A stretch of DNA of 45,204 nucleotides from Aequorivita aquimaris. Its GTDB lineage: Bacteria > Bacteroidota > Bacteroidia > Flavobacteriales > Flavobacteriaceae. The stretch covers positions 1-45,204 of the forward strand of contig NZ_JRWG01000014.1 of assembly GCF_001573155.1 (NCBI RefSeq). The letters run 5' to 3'. The notes beneath the pieces are model-generated. The model was given only the letters and a program-made list of their open reading frames with translations, was not told where the DNA came from and made no database searches. This document shows positions 35,188-45,204 of this stretch, one piece after another; within the stretch, counting starts at the first letter, position 1, and each line of letters opens with the position of its first letter. The position numbers and the translations under genes were made by a program.

Positions 35188-36909
35188 ATGAAATTCAATT
35201 TAAAAAAAGAGCTGCCATTGATCTTGATAACCATGATTCCGGCAATATTTCTATGGTACGTATGGAAAGAACTTCCTATGGAAGTGCCCCTACACTGGAA
35301 CATACAGGGTGAAGTGGACCGATATGGAAGTAAAAATGAACTTATATGGTTAACAACGCTACTACCTATTTTTATGTATCTGCTTTTTTTGTTTGTTCCA
35401 TTAATCGACCCAAAGAAAAAAATAGCGATGATGGGCGGAAAGTTCTACACAATAAGGTTTTTCTTGACACTTTTCCTCTCAGTGCTTTTTACATTTATAA
35501 TCTATTCAGTAAAAGAGCAGACATTGACAAATCCAAATTATCTTTTTATGATTATAGGCATTTTCTATGTGGTTCTGGGCAATTATTTCAAAACTATAAA
35601 ACCTAATTATTTTATCGGTATTCGTACACCCTGGGCTTTGGAGAACGAAACTATTTGGAAAAACACACACCGCCTTGCAGGCAAGTTATGCGTAATTGGC
35701 GGATTGCTGATAATTATTTCCTGCTTTGTCTTTAATCAAGAAACCGCTCTCGCTATATTTTTAATAATTACGGCAATTATAACTTTAATTCCGGTGTCTC
35801 ATTCCTACTTCCAATTTAAAAAATTAGCTTCAGCGGTTATCCTGTTAATGGTATCAACAAGCTTTTTTGCCCAAGAAAGCCTAAAACGTCCCCAAACACC
35901 CCAAGCGCCTTTTGAATATAATGTGGAAGAAGTTTCTTTTCAAAACACCCAAGATAGCATTACCTTGGCTGGTACATTTACATATCCAAGGACCGGACGA
36001 AATTTTCCTGTAGCCATCTTGATATCCGGCAGTGGTCCTCAAAATAGAAACTCAGAAATTTTTGGACATAAGTCTTTTTGGGTTTTGGCAGATTATTTAA
36101 CAAATCGAGGTATTGCAGTGCTACGCTATGACGATAGAGGAGTTGGCGAATCTACGGGCAATTTTTCAAAAGCAACTTCAGTTGATTTTGCGGAAGATGT
36201 AGTTGCCGCGATTGCATACTTAAAAAGCAGAAAAGAAATTAATCTAAACAAAATAGGATTAATTGGCCACAGTGAAGGTGGCATTATAGCTCCGATGGTA
36301 GCTTCAGAAAATAAAAACGTAGCCTTCGTTGTTTCAATGGCTGGGGTAATGCTTCCCGGCAGTGAACTGCTGCTACTCCAAAAAGAACTGCAACTGCAGT
36401 CTATGGGTTCTTCCGAAGTTTTCATTACAAAAGAAATTGAATTTGACAAAGGGATAATGAAGCTCATCAATGCGTCTGCCTCAGATTCCTTAAAGAGGAA
36501 TTTGGAAAAATATACAAGTGAATATTTTAAGAAAAACCCAAAGTTTGCCTCTGACCATGGTATGACAGAAACTTATTACAAAACTTTGATAGTGGAGTCT
36601 TATTCCAGTCCTTGGCTCAGTAATTTTATAAAGTATGATCCAAAAAATGCTCTTGAAAGTCTTGAGTGCCCACTATTCGCCTTAAATGGCGAAAAGGATT
36701 TACAGGTTCCAGCCAAAGAAAATTTAGAGGTTTTGGAGCACATTTCAACCATTGATAGTTCTAAAAAATTCACTTTAAAATCCTATTCAGGCTTGAATCA
36801 TTTATTTCAGGAATGCAAAACCGGAACTTTGATGGAATATGGACAAATTGAGCAAACACTTTCGCCCCAAGTCTTACAAGATATTGCCGAATGGATCGAT
36901 AACTTGTGA
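35188..36909 (+). CDS. SdpI-like membrane protein fused to an alpha/beta hydrolase
   Basis: Two families in one 573-aa frame. Residues 1-211 are SdpI-like: first helix ELPLILITMIPAIFLWYVW, the DUF1648 signature MEVPLHWNIQGEVDRYGSKN (31-50), further helices and GIRTPWALENETIWKNTHRLAG. Residues 212-229 (LASAVILLMVSTSFFAQ) read like a signal peptide of a separate hydrolase. The rest is an alpha/beta hydrolase with GSGPQNRN, nucleophile Ser362 in GHSEGG, Asp504 in GEKDLQVP and His538 in LNHLF. ATG at 35188 is preferred; the frame is open from ATG 35107, but that adds 27 residues lying across a hairpin. The hydrolase should be periplasmic, tethered by the SdpI part. Frame-shift or sequencing error at the A6 run (35820-35825) cannot be excluded. 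Confidence 0.85.
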   Translation: MKFNLKKELPLILITMIPAIFLWYVWKELPMEVPLHWNIQGEVDRYGSKNELIWLTTLLPIFMYLLFLFVPLIDPKKKIAMMGGKFYTIRFFLTLFLSVLFTFIIYSVKEQTLTNPNYLFMIIGIFYVVLGNYFKTIKPNYFIGIRTPWALENETIWKNTHRLAGKLCVIGGLLIIISCFVFNQETALAIFLIITAIITLIPVSHSYFQFKKLASAVILLMVSTSFFAQESLKRPQTPQAPFEYNVEEVSFQNTQDSITLAGTFTYPRTGRNFPVAILISGSGPQNRNSEIFGHKSFWVLADYLTNRGIAVLRYDDRGVGESTGNFSKATSVDFAEDVVAAIAYLKSRKEINLNKIGLIGHSEGGIIAPMVASENKNVAFVVSMAGVMLPGSELLLLQKELQLQSMGSSEVFITKEIEFDKGIMKLINASASDSLKRNLEKYTSEYFKKNPKFASDHGMTETYYKTLIVESYSSPWLSNFIKYDPKNALESLECPLFALNGEKDLQVPAKENLEVLEHISTIDSSKKFTLKSYSGLNHLFQECKTGTLMEYGQIEQTLSPQVLQDIAEWIDNL

Positions 36910-36948
36910 TTGGTATGATTTTTTAAAACAAACAATCAACATTTTTAC

Positions 36949-36979
36949 TTGTGCAATAATATAAATTTCTTACTTTTGC
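36949..36979 (+). promoter_or_regulatory. Promoter of rplS
   Basis: TTG (36949-36951), 19 nt, TACTTTTGC (36971-36979): a textbook Bacteroidota sigma-70 promoter. Confidence 0.85.
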
Positions 36980-36984
36980 ACCCA

Positions 36985-37049
36985 CTTAATCCAACCTCTG
37001 GCGAAAACCGCGAACGTTGTTTTAATCTAAACCTTATCAAATTAACAAA
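36985..37049 (+). promoter_or_regulatory. rplS 5' leader, possible ribosomal-protein leader motif
   Basis: The roughly 65-nt leader contains CAAC-N4-GGCGAAAACCGC and GTTG, which can fold as a small stem-loop (36992-37019). Flavobacterial L19 leader motifs have been described; whether this is one needs a covariance-model match. Confidence 0.4.
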
Positions 37050-37400
37050 ATGGAAGCGTTAATTAAATTTGTACAAGACGAATTTGTTACAAAAAAAGAA
37101 TTCCCTGAATTCGGAGCTGGTGATACTATTACAGTATATTACGAAATCCGTGAAGGTGAAAAAACAAGAACACAGTTCTTTAGAGGTGTTGTAATACAAG
37201 TTAAGGGAACTGGAGTTACCAAAACTTTTACAATCCGTAAAATGAGTGGTACCGTAGGTGTGGAGCGTATTTTTCCACTAAACATGCCAGCTCTTCAAAA
37301 AATTGAGATCAACAAAAAAGGTAGCGTGCGCAGAGCTCGTATTTACTACTTTAGAGGTCTTACCGGTAAAAAAGCCCGTATCAAAGAAAAACGCATGTAG
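37050..37400 (+). CDS. rplS: 50S ribosomal protein L19
   Basis: The 116-aa protein has the L19 hallmarks: FGAGDTITVYYEIREGEKTR near the N-terminus, VQVKGTGV-like IQVKGTGVTKTFTIRKMSG, GVERIFPLNMP and the C-terminal RRARIYYFRGLTGKKARIKE. L19 lies at the interface between the 30S and 50S subunits. It is monocistronic, with a consensus promoter, a 65-nt leader and a strong terminator. Confidence 0.98.
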   Translation: MEALIKFVQDEFVTKKEFPEFGAGDTITVYYEIREGEKTRTQFFRGVVIQVKGTGVTKTFTIRKMSGTVGVERIFPLNMPALQKIEINKKGSVRRARIYYFRGLTGKKARIKEKRM

Positions 37401-37423
37401 TTTATTCTTTGTTGAAAACTATC

Positions 37424-37452
37424 AAAAGCCCTGTTTTTACAGGGCTTTTTTT
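37424..37452 (+). terminator. Intrinsic terminator of rplS
   Basis: AAAAGCCCTGT-TTTT-ACAGGGCTTTT and further T. Confidence 0.95.
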
Positions 37453-37512
37453 ATGAACAATTGTTTATAAGTCATGTTTGTAAACCGTGGATTTTTAAAG
37501 GTTTACAATTTG

Positions 37513-37543
37513 TTGCAAATTCAATTTTACGTTCTATATTAGC
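37513..37543 (+). promoter_or_regulatory. Promoter of the candidate structured RNA
   Basis: TTG (37513-37515), 19 nt, TATATTAGC (37535-37543): correct spacing, and a -7 box one base from TAnnTTTGC. No coding sequence of useful size follows. Confidence 0.6.
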
Positions 37544-37549
37544 AATATC

Positions 37550-37944
37550 AAAAACGGCCTAACAGCCATATTGATAAAACAAAGTAACGTTCTTTTACAC
37601 TATTTTTTCCAAATTGCTGACGAAGCTAACGCTCGCAAGAATGTTAGTCTCCAGATTTGAAAAAATAAAAAGAAAACACTTTACAAGCTTTTTTCGATTG
37701 CTTGAGGTACTCACGATCTTTAGATTATTAGTATTGAGATTGAAAAAAGTTTTTGGGTCAGTTTTTTGAAAATGGCATCAACCTCACGGAAGATGCAAAT
37801 TGCAAAAACAAACCCGTGTAAGTAAGTCACAGCCGCAAGTCTGTAATAATCTTGCCTTGATCCCGATTCTGTCGGGATGGTTGGTAACGATTTGCTTTAC
37901 AAGGAGCCATATCACAATGTATTTATACAGTGATATGGCTTTTC
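37550..37944 (+). ncRNA. Candidate structured non-coding RNA, about 395 nt
   Basis: The stretch between rplS and the isocitrate dehydrogenase gene has a promoter, an array of stems and a terminator. Seen stems: CAATAT/ATATTG near the 5' end; hairpin A 37601-37667 (TATTTTTTC/GAAAAAATA closing, inner CTAAC/GTTAG); hairpin B 37685-37752 (AAGCTTTTTTCGATT with GATTGAAAAAAGTTT, three G-U pairs); CACGG/CCGTG; ATCCCGA/TCGGGAT at 37860-37878; and the terminator stem. Hairpins A and B look like diverged copies of one module. Signatures of tmRNA, RNase P RNA, SRP RNA and tRNA are absent; a 6S-like RNA remains possible. The only small reading frame noticed is 17 codons from 37773. Confidence 0.55.
37905..37944 (+). 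terminator. Terminator of the candidate structured RNA
   Basis: AGCCATATCAC and GTGATATGGCT pair perfectly around a 14-nt loop and are followed by TTTCTTGTTTT. Confidence 0.85.
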
Positions 37945-40557
<2,613 letters not shown>

Positions 40558-40574
40558 AGAACATACCGTTTAAT

Positions 40575-40604
40575 AAACCTTCAGCTTTGCTGGAGGTTTT
40601 TTTT
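40575..40604 (+). terminator. Intrinsic terminator of idh
   Basis: AAACCTTCAGC-TTT-GCTGGAGGTTT (11 bp, one G-U) then TTTTT, 17 bases past the stop. Confidence 0.93.
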
Positions 40605-40618
40605 ACCCCAACAAATCT

Positions 40619-42985
40619 ATGCAGCTGAAAAAATTATTTACTTTTTTGCTTTTCTTGGGAACTGCGCTAGCTTTTTCCCAAGAAAAATTTACAATAAGCG
40701 GTACTATTTCCGAGGCAGAAACTGGAGAAACGCTCATTGGCGTAAATGTAATTATACCATCTCTTCAAACGGGAACGGTCACAAATCAATATGGTTATTA
40801 CTCGATCACTCTTCCGAAAGGAGAATATGAAATAATGTACAGCAGCATTGGCTTTGCGCCTCAAAAAGTACAGATTTCCCTTTCCGGAAATGTAAAAAAA
40901 GATTTGGCTCTTACCACAGATACCGAAAGTCTGGATGAAGTAATAATTGAAGCAAACAACGAAAGATTAAACGTACGTAGCTCACAAATGAGTGCCAATA
41001 CACTTTCCACAACCACTATTAAAAAAATTCCCGTGGTTTTGGGCGAAGTGGATGTTATAAAAGCAATAACGTTACTTCCGGGAGTTACAAGTGCCGGCGA
41101 AGGAGCCAGTGGTTTCAATGTTCGTGGCGGTGCAGCAGATCAAAATTTAATTTTGTTGGATGAGGCCACACTTTACAACTCTTCACATTTATTCGGTTTC
41201 TTTTCAGTTTTCAATCCAGATGCCATAAAAGATCTAACGCTTTATAAAGGTGGAATTCCCGCACGTTACGGTGGAAGGATTTCTTCGGTTTTAGACATTT
41301 ACCAAAAAGACGGAAACAAACGCGAACATCATGCCAGCGGCGGGATTGGGCTGGTAGCGAGCCGTTTGCTTTTGGAAGGGCCGATTAAAAAGGATGTCGC
41401 CTCATTTTTGGTGGGTGGCCGTAGTAGTTATGCCCACCTCTTTTTACCACTTTTTGATAATGACAACGTGGCTTATTTTTATGATTTGAACGCCAAACTT
41501 AGTTACAATCTCAATGATAATAACCGCTTATTTTTATCTGGTTACTTCGGAAGGGATGTTTTTGAAATATCGGACAGTTTCGCGAATAGCTTCGGAAATA
41601 CAACCTTAAACCTGCGCTGGAATCATCTTTTTTCAAATAAGTTGTTTTCAAACTTATCTTTGATTTATTCAGATTACTATTATGGCTTAGAGCTGAAGTT
41701 TGTTGAATTTGATTTTGACAGCGGCATCCGGAATTTTAATTTGAAATATGATTTCACACATTATATTTCAAACAATATTGATTTGCGCTATGGAATCAAC
41801 AGCATTTATTACAAATTCAATCCTGGCGATGTAACACCAACAACGGAAGATTCTGGAATCAATCCTTTTAAACTTACCGATAAATACGCTTGGGAAAACG
41901 CCGCGTATGTTGATGCAGAAATAGATCTCTCAAATAGAATTTCGATACAAACAGGACTTCGATTGTCTACTTTTAACCGTTTGGGACAGGACGAACTATT
42001 TCTTTATGAAAATGATAATCCTATAATTTATAATGAAAGCTTGGATATTTATCAGAAAGCAACCCCCATCGATACCGTTTCATTCAGCAGAAGCGAGACC
42101 ATAAAATCGTTCGCCAATCTGGAGCCGCGTTTTGCCATTTCCTATTTGCTGAATGACGACTCCTCCATCAAAGCCAGTTACAACCGAATGGCGCAGTACA
42201 TTCACTTAATCAGCAATACCACTTCCCCCACACCTTTTGACATTTATGCGCCCAGCGGAAAGTATATTGATCCACAGTTGGCAGATCAGGTAGCATTGGG
42301 GTATTTCAGAAATTTCAATAACTATTCTCTAGAGGTAGAAACTTTTTATAAAGAAGTTAAAAACCGTTTGGATTATGTAGATGATGCAGATTTAATCGCC
42401 AATGATGCGGTAGAACAAATTCTTTTAAACGGTGAGGCAAGAGCTTACGGACTGGAAATGCTTTTCAAGAAAAACACAGGAAAATTTCAAGGTTGGGTGG
42501 CTTATACCCTCTCAAAAAGCGAACAGAGAACCCCCGGTAGAACGCCCAATGAAAGTGGAATAAATAATGGTGAATGGTATAAATCGCCTTGGGACAAAAC
42601 ACACGATATTTCTATAACCGGACAATACGAATTTACAACTAAATGGTCCTTTGGCGCCAATTTCATCTTCCAAACAGGAATACCAACTACCTACCCGGAA
42701 GGACAATATGAATACAACGGTGTAGTTGTTCCCGTTTACGAAGCACGAAATAGCAGCCGTCTTTCAGCGTTCCACCGTATGGACTTTTCTGCCACCTGGA
42801 CCCCAAAACCCGAAAGTACAAAGCGCTGGAAAGGCGAATGGGTTTTCAGCATTTACAATGTGTATAATCGTAAAAACGCTGCTTCGGTCTCCTTTCGTGA
42901 AAACACTGACACAGGCCAAAATGAAGCTGTAAGACTCTCCATTTTTGGGATAATCCCTTCGGTAACCTACAATTTTAAATTTTAA
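40619..42985 (+). CDS. TonB-dependent receptor with carboxypeptidase-regulatory-like domain
   Basis: A 788-aa outer-membrane receptor. Signal peptide about 1-20; CarboxypepD_reg-like domain about 24-105 (FTISGTISEAETGETLIGVN, then GYYSITLPKGEYEIMYSSIGF); plug domain with VIKAITLLPGVTSAGEGASG and FNVRGG; a 22-strand-type barrel ending in aromatic TYNFKF. It takes up an unknown ligand across the outer membrane with energy from TonB-ExbBD. It is followed after 3 bp by a DUF4249 lipoprotein, a recurring pair in Bacteroidota. It does not look like a SusC, since no SusD partner is present. Confidence 0.93.
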   Translation: MQLKKLFTFLLFLGTALAFSQEKFTISGTISEAETGETLIGVNVIIPSLQTGTVTNQYGYYSITLPKGEYEIMYSSIGFAPQKVQISLSGNVKKDLALTTDTESLDEVIIEANNERLNVRSSQMSANTLSTTTIKKIPVVLGEVDVIKAITLLPGVTSAGEGASGFNVRGGAADQNLILLDEATLYNSSHLFGFFSVFNPDAIKDLTLYKGGIPARYGGRISSVLDIYQKDGNKREHHASGGIGLVASRLLLEGPIKKDVASFLVGGRSSYAHLFLPLFDNDNVAYFYDLNAKLSYNLNDNNRLFLSGYFGRDVFEISDSFANSFGNTTLNLRWNHLFSNKLFSNLSLIYSDYYYGLELKFVEFDFDSGIRNFNLKYDFTHYISNNIDLRYGINSIYYKFNPGDVTPTTEDSGINPFKLTDKYAWENAAYVDAEIDLSNRISIQTGLRLSTFNRLGQDELFLYENDNPIIYNESLDIYQKATPIDTVSFSRSETIKSFANLEPRFAISYLLNDDSSIKASYNRMAQYIHLISNTTSPTPFDIYAPSGKYIDPQLADQVALGYFRNFNNYSLEVETFYKEVKNRLDYVDDADLIANDAVEQILLNGEARAYGLEMLFKKNTGKFQGWVAYTLSKSEQRTPGRTPNESGINNGEWYKSPWDKTHDISITGQYEFTTKWSFGANFIFQTGIPTTYPEGQYEYNGVVVPVYEARNSSRLSAFHRMDFSATWTPKPESTKRWKGEWVFSIYNVYNRKNAASVSFRENTDTGQNEAVRLSIFGIIPSVTYNFKF

Positions 42986-42988
42986 GCT

Positions 42989-43789
42989 ATGAAGAAGTTA
43001 TTTTTATTGGTGATTTTCTTTGGGATTTTTTCTTCGTGTGAAGATGTAATAGACGTTGAACTTAATGACGCACTTCCAAGGTTGATTGTAGAAGCAAATT
43101 TGAATGTTTGGGAAAATGGAGCTTCGCAAGCAAGTGTGCGGTTAACGACCAGTGCTCCTTTTTTTAATAATGGGGTACCATTTATTACAGATGCAATAGT
43201 AACCGTTACCGATGAAAACGGAACTGTTTATCCTTTTACATATTCAAACAATGGTTTTTATACGGCCAATCTTGTGCCCCAGTTAAATATTGAATATACG
43301 CTTTCTATAATTTACAAAGATGAAACCTACTCTGCCACAGAAACGCTTTACACAGTTTCTCCTTTAGAATTTGTAGAACAGCGGGATGACGGCGGTTTTA
43401 CGGGGGAAGATATTGAACTGAAAGCATTTTTTACTGATCCCGTAGGGGAAAGAAATTTCTATTTCTTTGAGGGGATTTCAGAAAGAGGTGATGTACTTGA
43501 CGTATATAATGATGAGTTTTTCGATGGAAACACAATTTTTGGTTACTATTTGGTGGAAGATTTGGCTCCCGGCGACGAGGTGCAATTCAATATATACGGG
43601 GTAAGTGAAGCATATTATAATTTTATGTTTATACTTTTACAACAAACCAGTGACCAAGGCGGTGGACCGTTCGAAACTCAACCTGCAACTGTCCGCGGTA
43701 ACATTGTGAACCAGACAAATCCTGATAATTATCCGTTGGGTTATTTCAGGGTTTCTGAAGTTTCAACTCTTAATTATACAGTCCAGTAA
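42989..43789 (+). CDS. DUF4249 lipoprotein
   Basis: A 266-aa lipoprotein: signal LFLLVIFFGIFSSC with the lipid-bearing Cys17, then the family start EDVIDVELNDALPRLIVEA, beta-rich IVTVTDENGTVYPF and a C-terminal region with NIYGVSEAYYNFMFIL. DUF4249 proteins regularly sit beside TonB receptors and are thought to form the surface-exposed partner in uptake, by analogy to SusD. Function unproven. It ends 50 bp before murQ; the gap holds short ATCGTA/ATCGTC-like direct repeats. Confidence 0.9.
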   Translation: MKKLFLLVIFFGIFSSCEDVIDVELNDALPRLIVEANLNVWENGASQASVRLTTSAPFFNNGVPFITDAIVTVTDENGTVYPFTYSNNGFYTANLVPQLNIEYTLSIIYKDETYSATETLYTVSPLEFVEQRDDGGFTGEDIELKAFFTDPVGERNFYFFEGISERGDVLDVYNDEFFDGNTIFGYYLVEDLAPGDEVQFNIYGVSEAYYNFMFILLQQTSDQGGGPFETQPATVRGNIVNQTNPDNYPLGYFRVSEVSTLNYTVQ

Positions 43790-43839
43790 ATCACAATTCA
43801 AAAATCGTACATCGTCAATCATAAATCGTAAATTTGTTT

Positions 43840-44655
43840 ATGTCTTTTATTAAAACAACGGAGTCCGATTCGAAATACAATCATTTGGAAAAAATGAGCG
43901 TTTCCGAATTACTTCAAAACATCAACAAAGAAGATAAAACCGTTGCATTTTCTGTTGAAAAATCACTTCCGCAGATTGAAAAACTTACCGAAAAAGTAGT
44001 TGAAAAATTAAAAGCCGGCGGAAGGCTGTTTTACATAGGCGCAGGCACCAGCGGCCGCTTGGGAATTGTTGATGCCAGTGAATGCCCGCCAACTTTCGGT
44101 GTACCGCACGATTTGGTTATCGGTTTGATAGCCGGCGGCGATACGGCAATCAGAAAAGCCGTTGAATTTGCAGAAGATTCCGAAAACCAGGGTTGGGAAG
44201 ATCTTCAAAAGGAAAATATTTCAGAAAAAGATATTGTGATTGGCATTGCGGCTTCCGGTACTACGCCCTATGTAATTGGCGCGTTGAAGAAATGCAATGA
44301 GAAAAACATTCCAACGGGCTGTATTACTTGTAATGAAGGCAGTCCATTGGCAAATACCGCAGTATTTCCAGTGTTTGTAACCGTTGGACCCGAGTTTGTT
44401 ACCGGAAGCTCCCGAATGAAGGCGGGGACCGCACAAAAATTAGTCCTCAATATGATTTCTACTACTGCGATGGTTCAATTGGGAAGGGTAAAAGGAAATA
44501 AAATGGTAGATATGCAATTGAGCAACAACAAGCTCGTGGACCGTGGGGTACGGATGATTATGGAAGAATTGAATGTTTCAGAAAAAGAAGCACAAGTACT
44601 TTTGAAAAAATATAAAAACGTTCGCAACGTAATAAACAATTTCCGAAATGGGTAA
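43840..44655 (+). CDS. murQ: N-acetylmuramic acid 6-phosphate etherase MurQ
   Basis: MurQ cleaves the lactyl ether of N-acetylmuramic acid 6-phosphate in peptidoglycan recycling, giving N-acetylglucosamine 6-phosphate. The 271-aa protein has the SIS domain YIGAGTSGRLG (about 65-75), catalytic Glu81 in DASECPPTF, Glu112 in FAEDSEN, the phosphate loop AASGTTPYV and the signature TGSSRMKAGTAQKLVLNMIS. ATG at 43840 is preferred over a TTG two codons upstream. The last 8 bases overlap the DUF6095 gene. Confidence 0.96.
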   Translation: MSFIKTTESDSKYNHLEKMSVSELLQNINKEDKTVAFSVEKSLPQIEKLTEKVVEKLKAGGRLFYIGAGTSGRLGIVDASECPPTFGVPHDLVIGLIAGGDTAIRKAVEFAEDSENQGWEDLQKENISEKDIVIGIAASGTTPYVIGALKKCNEKNIPTGCITCNEGSPLANTAVFPVFVTVGPEFVTGSSRMKAGTAQKLVLNMISTTAMVQLGRVKGNKMVDMQLSNNKLVDRGVRMIMEELNVSEKEAQVLLKKYKNVRNVINNFRNG

Positions 44656-44872
44656 AGAACACACCGATTTTGATTTACTGAAAAAGGGCTTAAAGTTTAT
44701 GGCCTTTGCATTACCATTGCTCTTTTTGAGCCCATATCTATTAACTCTTTCATTTTTGAATAATGAAACGTTTATGTTTTATGTGTTTCTTTTCTTTGGA
44801 ATTATAGCCGGTGCAGGTGCTATTTATCTTTGCTTTAAAGGGATAAATACTATTTTGAAGTCCATCTTTTAA
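44648..44872 (+). CDS. DUF6095 family small membrane protein
   Basis: A 74-aa protein with two transmembrane helices (about 15-37 and 43-63) joined by a short loop. It matches the DUF6095 family, which I recall as a companion of murQ in Flavobacteriaceae. The start overlaps murQ by 8 bp, so they are cotranslated. No known activity. Confidence 0.8.
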   Translation: MGKEHTDFDLLKKGLKFMAFALPLLFLSPYLLTLSFLNNETFMFYVFLFFGIIAGAGAIYLCFKGINTILKSIF

Positions 44873-44920
44873 TTTTCCCGAATACCTCATTTTAAGAGTT
44901 TAGTCTATCTCCCTTTACCC

Positions 44921-44957
44921 CATAAAAAAAGTCCCTCATTTTTCAATGAAGGACTTT
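44921..44957 (-). terminator. Terminator of the rRNA operon
   Basis: On the minus strand AAAGTCCTTCATT pairs with AATGAGGGACTTT around GAAA and runs into TTTTTTT, 5 bases past the 5S gene. Confidence 0.92.
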
Positions 44958-44961
44958 AAAG

Positions 44962-45070
44962 GAAGGCGGCGACCTACTCTCCCACTGGATAGCAGTACCA
45001 TCGGCGCAAACGGGCTTAACTTCTCTGTTCGGAATGGTAAGAGGTGAGCCCCGTCGCTATAACCACCTTA
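44962..45070 (-). rRNA. rrf: 5S ribosomal RNA
   Basis: The minus strand reads AAGGTGGTTATAGCGACGGG, later CCATTCCGAACAGAGAAGTT and GATGGTACTGC, ending in GAGAGTAGGTCGCCGCCTT. The terminal helix AAGGTGG/CCGCCTT closes the molecule (45069-45063 with 44969-44963). It is the last gene of an rRNA operon whose 23S lies beyond the right edge. Confidence 0.97.
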
Positions 45071-45204
45071 GTTTTAAGTGTTCAGTGTTCAGTTGCAGTT
45101 GGCAGTAAAAAATACTGTTGCTTGCAGTTTTGCACCTTGCACTGTCCGCCATTGGCGGACAAATATCTTGACATATCGAAACAAACAATAGAAGAAAAGT
45201 GAAC
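45071..45204 (-). other. 23S-5S spacer with a perfect palindrome
   Basis: The spacer contains GTCCGCC-ATT-GGCGGAC (45144-45160), a perfect 7-bp stem that may be a processing site or a small dispersed repeat, and imperfect GTGTTCAGT/GTTCAGTTGCAGTTGGCAG repeats next to the 5S gene. Confidence 0.6.

Noticed and set aside
37550-37944. tmRNA or RNase P RNA
   Set aside because: No tRNA-like ends, CCA terminus or tag sequence for tmRNA, and no GAGGAAAGTCC or ACAGA motifs for RNase P RNA.
40619-43789. SusC/SusD polysaccharide utilisation locus
   Set aside because: The partner is DUF4249 rather than SusD and no glycan-degrading enzyme lies nearby.
43829-43836. TAAATTTG as a murQ promoter
   Set aside because: It ends 3 bases before the ATG, too close for a normal start, and sits in an ATCGTA-type direct repeat; cotranscription with the DUF4249 gene is more likely.

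Overview
The window looks like the chromosome of a Flavobacteriaceae bacterium (Bacteroidota), at roughly 40% GC by eye. The evidence is a secreted dehydrogenase with a type IX secretion (T9SS) C-terminal sorting domain, a TonB-dependent receptor paired with a DUF4249 lipoprotein, a Bacteroidota-type RNA polymerase omega subunit, start codons without Shine-Dalgarno sequences, and repeated -7 boxes of the form TAnnTTTG(C), several with TTG about 19-20 nt upstream. An Aequorivita-like genus is possible but not established. Most of the window is core chromosome. No complete insertion sequence, integrase, CRISPR array or tRNA gene was seen.

Layout. 1-2234 (minus) is the N-terminal 744 codons of a large secreted multidomain surface protein that runs off the left edge. 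2387-14738 is almost solid minus-strand housekeeping: fabI, recN, a DUF4835 (putative PorD) protein, coaBC, the omega gene and bamD; dapA, a DUF6913 protein and ligA; then aqpZ, a LOG-family hydrolase, prmC and a GNAT acetyltransferase. 14767-17342 (plus) holds ribD, an EamA transporter and a YigZ/IMPACT protein, converging on a thioesterase. 17950-22066 (plus) holds dnaA, a low-molecular-weight phosphatase, a T9SS-exported PQQ-type sugar dehydrogenase and an RsmI paralogue. 22070-26131 (minus) has two paralogous lysozyme-like exported proteins, mltG, a GNAT and dapF. 26390-29407 (plus) has a Deg-family protease and a long-form GAPDH.

29570-32300 is the accessory-looking segment. It holds a DinB-family gene, a low-GC single gene bounded by short inverted and direct repeats, and two GC-rich minus-strand genes of unknown role. 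One of these encodes a helix-turn-helix/leucine-zipper protein, and directly upstream of it lies an exactly phased 21-bp direct-repeat array. From 32301 (plus) come a DUF748/AsmA-like protein, a TPR protein with trmD, an sdpR-sdpI-like pair in which the SdpI part is fused to an alpha/beta hydrolase, rplS, a long gene-free stretch, a monomeric isocitrate dehydrogenase, a TonB receptor with its DUF4249 partner, murQ and a DUF6095 protein. The window ends with a 5S rRNA on the minus strand, the tail of an rRNA operon entering from the right.

The best candidates for something new are: (1) the 21-bp array and its GCN4-like zipper protein at 30921-31450; (2) a roughly 395-nt structured RNA at 37550-37944 with its own promoter and terminator; (3) the SdpI-hydrolase fusion; and (4) the cassette-like gene at 30203-30851. 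Several genes appear to start at GTG or TTG, and a number of starts were moved from the longest ORF on the basis of promoter position, neighbouring stop codons or family N-termini.
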